A stretch of DNA of 64,000 bases from Schistocephalus solidus (lineage: Eukaryota > Platyhelminthes > Cestoda > Diphyllobothriidea > Diphyllobothriidae): the NCBI GenBank assembly GCA_017591395.1, contig WEDG01002483.1, positions 171,001-235,000 on the forward strand. The letters run 5' to 3'. Made by a program: the position numbers and the translations under genes. The notes below the pieces were generated by a model. That model was not told where the DNA came from, ran no database searches, and saw nothing but the letters and a program-made list of their open reading frames with translations. Shown here in pieces: positions 1-12,100 of the stretch. The number at the start of each line of letters is the position of its first letter. The first letter of the stretch is position 1.

Positions 1-3000
1 CTGGGATCATCGGGACTTTTGCAATTGGGTATTCCGCTGAATTATTCAAGGCAATAGTCCAGTCCACAGTAATTCCAGATTTCGTTTGGTCAAATGCGAA
101 GGCAACACTACAGAAATTGGTTTCCCTGATTAGTTTAAAATAGGGAAACAAGTTGAGCTCAAATATTATCGGGATAAAATGTCACGTACGCAATGCTTGA
201 ATAGACTCGCTATAAATTGCTGCCAGTGATCTTTCCTGATATTAGTTAAAGCTCGCCTAAATATGTCATATGGGAAAGTAATGCTTGACTGCTCTGACGT
301 CCAAATCATCTGCGCAGTAAAGGAGAAAGAAAGCAGTCTTTGCTGTTAGAATCCGTGTTAGGAAACGGTTATGTGGCCCCCGTCACCACAGTGCAATAAA
401 CGCACCCCATTATACAGGTGGCTTGGAACTACATTCTATGCAAACTATACCTAGCTTTTACGTAAAGATTCGGATTGCGGTTAGGGTCTGAATTAGGGTA
501 AGTGTTGCTGCTGGGTTTCGGACACGCCAATAAGTACCCTTCCCGACATTTCGCCCAGCCCACTCGTGTTTCGGGATCACTCTTATTTTACTGTTGTGCG
601 GAGGCCCTACAACCGAGTTCCTCCTCACTAGCATTGGAATCAACCGCGGCTCTCTCCCTGACAGGGTTCATATTTTCTAGAATAACTTTATCGTATTTTC
701 TGAATTTTTATTAACTTGAATGAATACTTCAACATTCTCAGTATATAATCCTTGAAAGGCTTGACTTAAAATGAAATTTTAATCTTCGTTTGCACCTGAA
801 AAAAGAGAATGTCAATTCCTAGCTTAGTCGGTTCAAAAGAATTTTATGTTGAATCATACATTATCACAGTATCCTACAGCATCAAGCAGATGGCTGCTCT
901 TGTCGAATACTACTCCAACAGTACATCCTAGTATTTTTACAATTTTTCTTTCAGTCCTTCCTTATTTTTCGTTGGGCCACAAAGCAAAGCCTGCTCCTCA
1001 AATACGGACCCTCGTGGTTATTGTTTGACGGTGCTAATTCCTTGGTCTGCTGGCTGTTTCGCAAACTTGCAATTAAGAGAATTTACCGTAAACTCCTCAC
1101 TTTAGAATCCCCCTTAAGTGTCCAAGGGCATTATTAAGAAACAGAAACACAGGTTACTCAGTTTTACTTATTTCAGAAAACCATTTGAACAGAGTTTCCA
1201 ACCCCTTCACGCATTTTTCTGTCAACAATAGAGTGATGGCCCTCCTCTTCTGCTAACATAACGGTTTGAGTCATCTAACCAATCATTGTGAATGAAATGC
1301 GGTTAAAGCCTGCCATGTTGGCACCTACTACTAAAATCTGTAGGTTCTTCGCCATAATCTTATACCCGACTGTATGTATAAAATCGCTTGGAAAGGTAAG
1401 CGTTCAGAGAGAGGCTGAATTCTGAAGAAAAGACCAGTCTCGTCTCTATTCTTAACCTTCTTCCAGGTATAATCACGTAGAACTTTGTCAACAGCCCGGG
1501 AATTGTCTCTTCAACCTCATCCGCTTCCCCATATGGACTCGCGAATTATCTGAAAATATTTTGAAGGGTTCTTCAAAATTTCTTAAAGTACATGCGCTTT
1601 CCCCTGCCTTTGAAATAGTAAAGGGAGGAGGAATTTCTATATTCATACTTCTGTAAATATCAATGAAACTCTATAAGGGCTTTTAGAAGGCAGAAAGTAC
1701 AGAGCATTGCCCCCAAAGATCAAATTTATGTTCCTTTCAGAAGTGTAACTGATTTTGGTGATAGCAGTTTCTACGCTCTCAGAAAGCTACGCATTTACGC
1801 CCACAAGCACGGTCTCTGGAGTATGTAAAATATCGCACACGCTTGCCAACCATTTAGGTGCCTATTACCTCTTTGTCAGTTATTCTTGTGCTAAGTGTGA
1901 TCGTTGTGGAGGCCATAACATAAGTACACACTTATGATCGTCGTTACATTTGAGTGCTTAACCAACCGTTCCTTCTGGCTTTGAATTTAACTATAAATTT
2001 ATTTTTTTAGATCACAGAGTAATCGGCCAAACCGAGACATTTCCCAGATTACCTCCAAATAAATGCAACTGTGTTTTGCGGAGGCCAAACAGCCTCCAAG
2101 AACGGGCAACCGTATTTCTCCTTCCCAATAATCCGTCGCTTTCACCCAAGTCTCTATTACAACAAGGAAATATGTATAATCAAGATGACTTTAAATTGCG
2201 TGAGTGCTGATTTACCTTACGATTTTTGGAAAATTGTGAAAAATTTAAACTGGGTTGTCTAATTGTGACTTCTTCCTGTGTCGTTTTCCACGTTTAGGGA
2301 ACACTTGCACAGCGAGTGTGTCCCCAAAATAATCATACGTCATTTGGAGATAAGTAAAAGCAGCTTGCTAATTTTCCTGCCCCATTTCTGCGCCGTTCAC
2401 ACTAAGGACAACACAGTCAGCTTTGACTGAGCACTTATGTGAATGTAAACCTTGGTTCGGCTGTCAGAGGGTCGAAACCCGAGACGAACGGAATCCAGAC
2501 GCAGGCCTTAGGCCTTCCCAGCCTGCAGCTAGAACTTGGCACCAAAACACCTTTTAGCTCTCTCTCTCTCTCGCCCTCACCACTAAATGACAGTTGTTTG
2601 CGTGATTAACTACTCCTTTTTGAGAAACATGGTGGTGTTAAGCAAATGACCGACAGTCAGCAATTCCCGGAACGAATGTTTTTATGCCCTTAAACTTAAA
2701 ACCATTGAGTTACGAGCGAGAACACCCTTGAGTTAACTTGAGGCCACACAACTCTTTTATAAATCAGCCATTTAGTAAAGAAACGGCCTTTTGACTACAT
2801 GCTCTCGTTGTCTCCCTGATTAAATGCTTTCAGGAAATGAAGGTGACGCTTTTTCTCTGTAAGCTAACTCGGTAAAGCTAGCAGAATATTTCAGCCTTGA
2901 AGATCGTAGTAGTTCGCAGATCTATTTGAATTCAGAAGCCTGATTGAGGATTGAGACATTTTGGGCAGATGAACAAAACTCCTGCGTCTGCAGGTACGTA

Positions 3001-3070
3001 CTTCGTTATCCTACCTGATTTCGACAGAAGTGTGCGGTCCCCAGCCCCAAGTCTTGGAGGGGAGGTGGAG
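1..3070. other. AT-rich non-coding stretch
   Basis: No gene is supported here. The open frames are 60-70 codons long, overlap on both strands and show no family motif. A TC microsatellite (about 2560-2572) and a short TTAGGG-like stretch (about 480-500) are the only local structures noticed. Confidence 0.6.
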
Positions 3071-3076
3071 AAAACT

Positions 3077-3711
3077 TTAAATACTGTAGGGGTTAATTCT
3101 GTTGCGAGCAAGGTAGCGGGATGAACTGGATAGAAGGAAGTTATAGGAGGGCAGCGGGGAACGCTTCATGAGGCAACAGCTGGGCAGAAAGACCACCGGA
3201 GTGCAGCGGGCTGGATCGACCGCCCAGAAGGCAGCAACTAGGTGGCCTGCCAAAAGCCCCTCGTCGTCATGGCACTTACAAAGACCTCTGAATCGACCAC
3301 GTCGTTCGGAAGGTCGCATGTGTCTATGTGGGAGGTTATGTGCGCACGTCTCCATATCCGTCCCGCCGTCCATGCCTGTATTTAGGCTAATATGCGACCC
3401 TTGCGACTGAGGGCAAAAAGGACGTCATACCACCAACTGAGGACTGATCTCAAAACATGGAATTTCTGTCCGCTTTGATAGCGCAGACAGCGGGCCGTTT
3501 CGAAGGTAAACATGGCGATGCATTGGGCACAGCGAGGGCGAGAGATGTCAAGAAATTGACACATAAATGTGTCTGCGATGCGCCCACAGGCAAACCTGTC
3601 GATCGCCTACACGTCGCTAGCGAGGCGTTTTACGGGAAATCAGTACTACAGCAAGCGAATGGGAGTTTTAGTAAACGGTTAAACAGAGGCCTCATTGAAT
3701 GTCGTAAGTGA
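3077..3711. other. GC-richer patch, unrecognised
   Basis: This patch is richer in G and C than the DNA on either side. It holds overlapping frames of 80-98 codons on both strands (for example 3457-3711 plus and 3077-3373 minus). None shows a domain or motif that I recognise. It may be an old repeat copy or a lost exon; there is not enough evidence to call a gene. Confidence 0.35.
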
Positions 3712-5210
3712 AAATGGTGGTTGAACCTGCAATGAGACAATGGGCATGCAATTTTTTGATTACCTCTTGCCAACTTATTTTTGATACAAACTGGTGAAAA
3801 ACTACACGAGGAAACTGCCACCTCAAAGCATTGTATGAAGTGCAGCTATTTCTTTTCCATTACCTACTGAACAAAAGCCATCCAGATTAGGGGAATTACA
3901 AGATTTGTATATTAAAGGCATCATACCTTATTGCTTATACTTATCCGAAACAACGGGTCTTCCCTAAATGTGTACTCCACCCAACTTGAAAAGCGTTGTA
4001 GAACAGCCAACCAGTAAACTCGTTAGGTAACAGGACTTAGATAAAGGGGGACTGAAAGCACCTTGTATAAAGTTTTCGATTTGCAGCTAGACGGTCGAGA
4101 AGACGGTCCTAAGAGGGAATCTTATAGTTAAAAAAGCCTGCGTAAAAACATTTGTAGCCGCTCCCAACACCCCCTGATAAAATTGATTTGCGACCAAGGA
4201 TACAGCTAAGTTAGGAGAAAGGATTTGACGGCTGGCGGAGAGAGTAGACTCACACCCAGAAAGTCTGTGTCACGGGACGCTATTTGCTGGTGGTAAACGT
4301 AACTTTTAAGGCCTAGGCAGACCTCCCTTTACGAAAGAATGGACGAGATTAAGTAAGAGTGTTTGTGCCGAAGTATTTTCAAGAGGAAGTACATATTTCT
4401 ATAGAGCCCATTGTGTTCCTGCCGGCGGCGGCATAAATCTTGGGTGATCAAGGCCAAGGTTACTCAAAATATTAACAGCTGTACCAGAAAAACTGATAAA
4501 ACGGCACATATAACCACTGTTCGGCTGAATTTATAGTCTGAAGGCGCCGACCAGAGAATCGAGAAAACCATGTTGATAACATGTAGAGGCATTTGAGTAC
4601 CCACGTTTTCTTGAATATATCAGTCGAGGTTTGACATGGACCTATCTCCATCCTCATGAAAGCGAATCAGTATTGGTGTTAAATTCGAATAGGTGGATAA
4701 CCATGCGTAGAATGTTTTGTTGGACGTGCCATATACTAAAAGCGCCAATTCTGAAAGGAAGCGTCTTGTGGCTGGAACATTCCCCTTTCATCCGTAGGTT
4801 CTTTCAGATAATACGCTAGGCTTCCTAAGTACGCTAAGAAAAACATGCAGTGTTGCATGAAATGAACCGAGAAACACCTTTTTTGCATTTACAGCGGACA
4901 CACTGCACATGAGAAGCACACATAAAGCATAAAATAAAAGAAAAATGCCAGGGAACGACGCTGCCACAACCAAAATCCAACTCAATAATCCAAAAATGGT
5001 TTTCATTCGCAAAAATGGAAACTATCGGCAAGGTCGAGTAGGACAAACAAAAGAAGCTGAAGCATGACCGCCCTGTCAACTACACTTTTTAAGGAAATGT
5101 TTGTTTATTAAATAAAAATTTGGTGAGCTGACCGTACATTTTTGCAAAAGAACGTATAACAATCAGAGGTTCCAGGAGTTTCGAGGCACCTAACTAAGTA
5201 GATCAATTGT
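3712..5210. other. AT-rich non-coding stretch
   Basis: Only short shadow frames are present. A minus-strand frame at 4834-5079 is phenylalanine- and cysteine-rich and looks like chance translation of AT-rich DNA. I see no repeat family or gene. Confidence 0.5.
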
Positions 5211-5514
5211 GAAAACAGAAAACGGCGGTGGATTGGCTTTAAAAGTAAACATCCCCACCCTTCACAAACAAAAAAATACCAAAAATGGCCCCAAGGCCTG
5301 TTCCCGTCGCGCACTTGGAAAAAAAGCACCGCTGTACGTTATTCAGGACCTTTTTAGCAAGGTGCCTCTCGTGCAGATTTTACAATTCGCTGCCTTTTGC
5401 TTGCCCAGTCACGCCTTTCTCGGTGCGGGCGGGTGTTGAATTTCGAAAAAAGGAGGCATGCTCGGAGACAGACATCGTACTTTAAGTGGAGGCGGATTTC
5501 CATTACTTTAAATG

Positions 5515-6189
5515 TCACACAGATGAGCCATGCCTACGTCTTGCGATGGCCTGTGCTCTGAGGTAAGTGAAAAATAACCAGATAGAAGAAGCTTTAGGCG
5601 ACTTACAGCAGTTATATAGCTGCAGCTGCTTCCACCCGTCAGATTCAGACATATAATCAGAAGAAGATTGAGGGTAACTTCGATTAAAACGGCCAAAGGG
5701 ATGGTCGCCATTCTTGTGAAGAGATCTGGGGAGGGATTGAAGGCTCCTTGGACTGATTGAATAGGCCAATTGGGTCCGTTGTTTCCTGTGAATGGACTCC
5801 AGAGGCCCTGCTGACAAAAGCTTCAATGGATGATCTTGAACATCTGCAGAATAGCCCAATGTTAGGGAGTGGCATGTCGGGGAGATGGAACAAAGAATAT
5901 TGCCAAGGGAAAGGAGGTAAAACAGGGAGCCGATAAAACCGCAGGAAGCGGAGGATCTCCGTGGCCGCACCTCAGGTTCCGCCCTCGGCAATTCATAAAG
6001 GTGTAGATCATGCAGAGTAAGCGCAGGAGTTGGTGATCCTAGCCCACCTATCAAGTGCGACGAGTCACGACGGATCTCGAACCACGACCTGTCGGAAGGC
6101 ATCGACTGGGTAAACTCAAAGGAAGACTGCCTACGAACGCGAGGGCAAAAGTAAGGGGAGACGGGCAACTGGCCCTGCCGCAGCATCAT
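5515..6189 (-). other. unrecognised 224-codon open reading frame
   Basis: This is an uninterrupted minus-strand frame of 224 codons, the longest unexplained frame in the first 30 kb. It is rich in serine, leucine, arginine and proline. It has a mildly hydrophobic stretch near residues 85-105, and no catalytic motif or domain that I recognise. It sits in a GC-richer island (about 5.2-7.0 kb), where long frames arise more easily by chance. It could be part of a dispersed repeat that carries an open frame or an exon of an unknown gene; I do not assign a function. Confidence 0.3.
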
Positions 6190-7030
6190 AATGTGGAGTA
6201 CGGGTGTTGAGCTAGCGGCTTCTTCTTATGTGACCGTGGGGCAGCGGGAAGCACAGTTGGGAAAAGGGAAACTGCGCCCGGCAGACACGCAGCACGGATC
6301 ACCGTTGGCTATTCCGCCCGCGCACCTCCCTCGAGTGCGTGAGTACGTGCGGACGTGTGCAGAGGGCGCGTCCGTCGTGAGACTGTGCCGCCGGCACACG
6401 CACATGTGCGCGCGAGCGAGGTGCGTTTGTGCCCATGTCTGCAGCTGTCTGACTGGCTGTTAGCCTTGTCAGACGACGCGCTTTTACCACACCCCCACGG
6501 TTGGTGCCACCGGCGAGTTATTCCCTTGTGCTGCCGACACCCCGGCGACTCGTCGGGCAGGCAGTCACCTAGCCGGATTGCTCGTCTCTCAGCCACAGCC
6601 CCCCTAAAACATGCTGGTTGTACGGCGACGAGAGGGGTGTGTGGGGTGTAGGAAGAGCGAGGGGAACAGGCGAATCGGCCACCCACTCGCTAGATTGCAC
6701 CCTATCCTCTCCAGGGGAAGAATGCGCCAATGGTGGAGATTGTAGGACACACTGAACTGAGGACCCATGATTTTCTGCTATCGCTGGCCTCGTGAGAGTG
6801 TTTCTGGCGGCCTTGAACTCCATGCCGAATGCTTCAACATCACCTCGACGTAATGCTGCTAGGAAAATGCTGGAAGAACTGGAGAAAGCGGCAAAAATTG
6901 CGGCCCTCGCAGTAACTGAAAAAACAGAGGCTGAGTATGAGCGATGAGTTAGCGTAAAGGATATGTTGCGCCCAGTTGCCAGTGGGTTTATTCTTGAGCA
7001 CGGCAGTAGATTGCAGATCACCCTTGACAC
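6190..7030. other. GC-rich island with alternating purine-pyrimidine runs
   Basis: This continues the island that starts near 5.2 kb. Around 6350-6425 there are runs of CACACG and GTGCGCGCG type that alternate purine and pyrimidine. Frames on both strands reach 153 codons (6569-7030 minus) but show no known domain. The composition change suggests an inserted repeat or an old CpG-rich element. Confidence 0.35.
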
Positions 7031-8600
7031 GATTTTTGCTTCGCTGAAAACGGGTCGGTTAGGATATTTTGTTTGGCAAGATTTATACGGGAGCGTAACC
7101 CGTATTTGCAGCTAATATAGTTCGATTTAAATGACCTATTTTTGAGCGTATCCTTCTTTTGCATTCGGATCAGGGAAAGAGTTCCGAAATATAATATAAT
7201 TTCTCGGTAGGTCCAGTGCAACTCTAAGGCTCATATAGTTTTGCGAACAAAGAATCACTTTATGGTTTAAGATATTGGAGTTCTTGAGAAAAGTTCCAGG
7301 AGTGCCGAAATGGGAATTCTATCCAATTACTGGCTAGATAAATATCAGGCGAGTTGTTTGAAAATTGAAATACGAACCACATGCACTGACATTTGAAACC
7401 TCTAGGCGATCTTTTTATCTATTAGCTGACAACCCACTGTCTTTGTTGAATTCTGAGAAAGCGGTTTGAGTGGATGGACCACCGTTCTCTTTAAAAGGTT
7501 TTGTCGTCACAAACTTCCTCAAAACCGTAAAAATTGAATAACCATAAAAAATCGCATTTCTGACTTACAATCTATTTGCAAACAATGCCTTGTGTATTCT
7601 TACAGTTTTATAATATGGTTTACTTAGTTAACTGTTATTTTCCAGGAAATGTTTTCAAATTATTTTCCTAAAAGTTCGTAGCCAGCTGTCCATAAGTCAC
7701 TCCTTATGCGAGTTATCCTATAATTAGTGACTGCACTTGTTGTTTGAATTTGTAAATTAATTTGCAGGCAATTTGACAGGGCATCCTTGCTTGGTCTTAT
7801 CAACTGGTTCATCCTTTTTTAAGCATTATCGATACAATCTTGGAATTTTTTCAAGCTTGTTGAAATTGGACTGTGCCAAATGAATTTCCAAATTTTCTGA
7901 TTCCGAACCGACAACCCTTAACTTTCACTGACAGTCGCTCCGGGTTATAACGCAGTGACCTTGGTTAGGTGAATGGGGCAGGCGTTTTTATATCTATCAT
8001 TCTCTGGAAACATCGGTTACAAAGTTTCCCTTTGTACTTTTTTCCATGGAAATGCAATATCTCTCTGCTGACAATGCTTATTCTGATAATGATTGTGCAT
8101 CTATCGTAGACGCATTTTTTTGCAGAAAGACAGAAAACTGTCTCAGGCTACAGCCTTGCAAACAATCTATATCTAGCTGAAGTGCGTTGCCTAAGCCTTT
8201 CAAAATTTCCCGAGCACTCATTTGCCTAAATAACTAAGTTTTCTCCGGTTATATTTGAGGCATATTTTTGCACTTTTAGTAGTAGCATAGCTAGATTCTA
8301 TTCTTTTTCCCGATAGATGAAAAAGCTACTAATTGTAAGTTACTCTTCGTTACAGCAAGGGACCCATTTTTAATTTTACTTTTGTTAGGTATCAGGCATT
8401 AACTTGCTTGAATTTCCGTTCCTTGCGCAACTTCCCTTTTGGACTTAAAAGTAGTTACAGTGCGAGCAAGGACTTACCAGGCCTATGCTAGCTTGTTCTT
8501 CTAGTCATAACCGTCAACTGAATATACTCAACGTAATTGTAAAAGAGAAACATATTTGCAAACCTCTTTACCTGAGAACGGAACGCGTGTTTTCCATTAG
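7031..8600. other. AT-rich non-coding stretch
   Basis: Very AT-rich, with no open frame worth naming and no repeat identified by eye. Confidence 0.5.
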
Positions 8601-9152
8601 ATTTTGCTGACTGCTTATTTAATTTCTGATTTAAAAAGAAGAAATTGGTGTGCACATCTTAACCTAAATATAGAGTTAGCCCCATCGGTCAACGAAGTTG
8701 TGTCAGCCAGAACATTAATAGGTTTAATTGTCACAACCAAGACTAACTGGTTCTTAAAAAGGGTGATGCTAGTGAGTGGGTTTGGTTCTACGCGGAGTGG
8801 GGGAGTCGTTGGGTCAGTCAGCGGTACGTACACCAGCACTGTCAAGGCGAGCGCTGATGGTTGATTAGGTGGGGATTTAGTTAAAGTGTAGGTCAGTGTG
8901 TACGTGGGCAAAGTGGTTATTCGATATGCTAATGCATCCTTGCCATATGCGACCAAAACGGCGATGGGATGGCGCGGAGCATTTTGGGGCGTTTTAAAGG
9001 AGAGAAACGCTGAAGTTCGCGTTGCGCCTTCAAAAACCGCCTGCCGCATACAAAAGTCGGCTTTAAAACCGCCGTCACTAGAGTGGACCTTGCTAAGATC
9101 TGCACTTTTCCCTATCTATCCGTTCCGATTATGCTCTTGCGTACAAGCTTAG
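8601..9152. other. GC-richer patch, unrecognised
   Basis: A GC-richer island of about 550 bp with antisense-overlapping frames (8615-9049 minus, 144 codons; 8604-8864 and 8898-9152 plus). The minus frame is rich in threonine and proline in a low-complexity way. No domain is recognised; it is probably a repeat copy. Confidence 0.3.
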
Positions 9153-12100
9153 AATGACAGACGAGTGTATTATCCCCTCTAAACTACACCTTTTATACTT
9201 TCATTAAACGTAGGGGAAAGTATATAAGAAAGTAGGATTCATTTATTCACTTTTAGCCATTATTTTACACTTTATTCAAAAATTAATAACTCAATCTGAC
9301 TGCCATTTAACTCGACGTCATAATAATTGAAGGTAAGAAATGTTTGCTGCATATACCGCACTCAGTAACTTGTACATATGGAAGAAACCAACCTTCAAAA
9401 CATCTGGGTTGTTTCTTTGCAATTACCCTAGACCATTTCATCACTATGTATAAATTATTATGAAACATTAATGCATTGGTTGCTTTGATAAAAAAAGACC
9501 TATTTATCTTTTTTGGGGAATCTTTACTTCTGGAATGAGAAAAGAGTTTATTAAAAACATTTATACGACCCTCAATTTGGAAGACCTTTACAGGAGAGAT
9601 GAAAGTTCTACAGATGGCCAAACAGGCTGTGATCAGCATGTTTAGTTGCTCTCGTTTTTCAGAATTTTCCAATTACACTAAAATAAACTTATTTTAAAAT
9701 TTTCTCACACAGGTTTTTGCGCTCTCTCACACTTTTTGTTCGTAGTGATGCCACCCTATATTTTTTTCAGGACAAGTGTCGAATTGAAATGCATATTGGG
9801 CATGTATTCGTATATAAAGCTACCTCCAGAAATTTCACTCTCAGCTACCGGGACCCGGTCTTGTCAAAATTTTCCAGGTCGGCTTATCTCTAAAAAATCC
9901 CATCATTAGGTCGTAAAAAAATTGCCATTAGGCTTGCCCGTTGAAGCTATTTATTTTTCGAACGCAAACCAAGTTTGTAGTCCTTAAATTTTACTGCCTG
10001 CAACTTTTCTGGAACATGTCGATGACTAGAAATCGTATGTGTGCTCCGCTATTTGCATGAAGGCGTTGGCGTAAAATTTTCCATTCCATTAGTGTCTTGT
10101 AAAAAACGGGTCTGATAGGGCTCTTTGCCTCTGAATACAGTACGTTTAACCTAACGAAATTATTAAACGCTAATATCAGACGTACACTTTTAGCTGCGGC
10201 AGTAAACGTATTTTCGTCAGCAAGGTTGTAAATTCACATTAAAAGCAAAATACGTGCTGAATTTCATGAAGCATAGAACTAACTTTTCTAGCGGGCTTCC
10301 ACGTAGAGAAAATTACCAAGGTAACATTCCACTGACGAGGCGCCTGGAATATAAAAACAAGATTGTTCATTTAGTTCGGTTTACTGCCTTTTGTCCGGAC
10401 TTCCTTTCACACATAGGCATCAGTCATGCTAAAAACTAAATGTTTACCTCGGTAATCCTGAAATTTCCGCGTGGTATGCAATTTTAAATACTGCGCAAAT
10501 AAAGTCTGAATGTCAAAAATATTTTGCCTAGGTGAAGTGACCTTGAAGCTACTGCTTCGTAAGACTCGGCTCACATTATACGACACTGGATCCATAAGAC
10601 TGCAGATTTTACTTAAAACGGTTACAGTTTCTCAACCAACTGCTAGCTTACTCCGCTGTCAAAAAACGATACTGGTTTAAAATAGAATTTAAACGCTCAA
10701 AGCAGGGTAAACAAAAAATCGCCTTTCGAGGTGAACTCACTTAGATACTGTAGCTAAATAAAGAAAAACTGCTCAATCTCATCAGTGTCCATTGTTAGTA
10801 AACCTTTAGCCACACTGGCTCTTCTGCACAGAAAATATCTTTACTTTTCGATGATGTACCAAGGCCAAATGCTAGCAACTGCGTAAACTCTATCTGTGGA
10901 AAGGGTGCAACTCAGCCTGCAAGGATAAAAGTACGCAACAACTTCAAACCTTATAGTGGAAACACGCCTGCTTTCATGGAAAATCCGATGAGCGTAACGC
11001 TGGGTCTGACAACGTATTAACGGTGCAATATGTCTATACAGGACAGGCAGTACTGCAGATGGCGACTGTGCAAATAAGGGCTATGTAAGAAGGCTGGGGT
11101 TTAATGCAACACAAGAAAAGAATGAGCCTCTTTATGTGGTGATGAGCGCCGGGATAACCGGCGCTTACACTATCGTTACAAGATCAGCATGAGCATCTTT
11201 TTATATTCTTCTTTGTCACTTTGATGATATCTATTCTTCCTCAAGCACGATGCTTCCCTTTTGTAGCATTTCTCTGGCGACAATTCCATTTATTTTTATC
11301 CTATTCAACATCTGCCTTCTTCTTTATATCCTCTGTCTTAAGTGATTTCTCACTTCGGGGTACGTGGATGGCACCTGGACGTGTGTGAAGAAAGCTGAAT
11401 AAAGGTAAATGTTTAACAGTCCATTACTCCAAGATCAATAGAAGGGCATCTAAAGTTCTTCTCAAAATAAAGGACATTTAGTTTCTAGTATGAAAACGCA
11501 AACCAAGGTGAAGCTGGAGATCTGATTTTCGTTCAAGCAGCTGCTGAAAATGACGCATTAAAATGTCTAGTTACTTATCAAAGCAGAGGAAAAGAAATCA
11601 GTAAATTGTCAGGATAGTTCGAAATTCGCTGTATCGTTCTCTCGCAAGCTATACCTATCTGATATACAAGCATGAGATAAAAAAACTGTGTAATTTTTTT
11701 TATTTTCTGTGACACCATCTCATTTCCTGTGCCTTTGCCTGAATTGCATAAGGGATTACAGTTTTTAATCGTTAGTTGTTATGAGTAGGTTCTGTTTAAG
11801 TAAATAAATGATATTTGTATCTGCCTTGCGTTGACATCTAAGACTTTCCCAAGGAGACTTTATCAGGCCTAACACCTCATTTCTTAAAATTATAAAAAAA
11901 TTAAAAAAGTCAAGTGCCCTAGTTTAAACAAATATGCCGACAAAGATCAAACATTTTGTCTTCATTCAGAAGCCTTTATCCATAAGTTGATAAGTTTTAT
12001 CATACTTTTGTTACTGCTCCTTTCATTTCTCGTTTGTTCTAAAAAAGCAGTTTGAGTGTAGTTTGTCACTGAGAACTCAGAATTCTATTCTACTCCAAAG

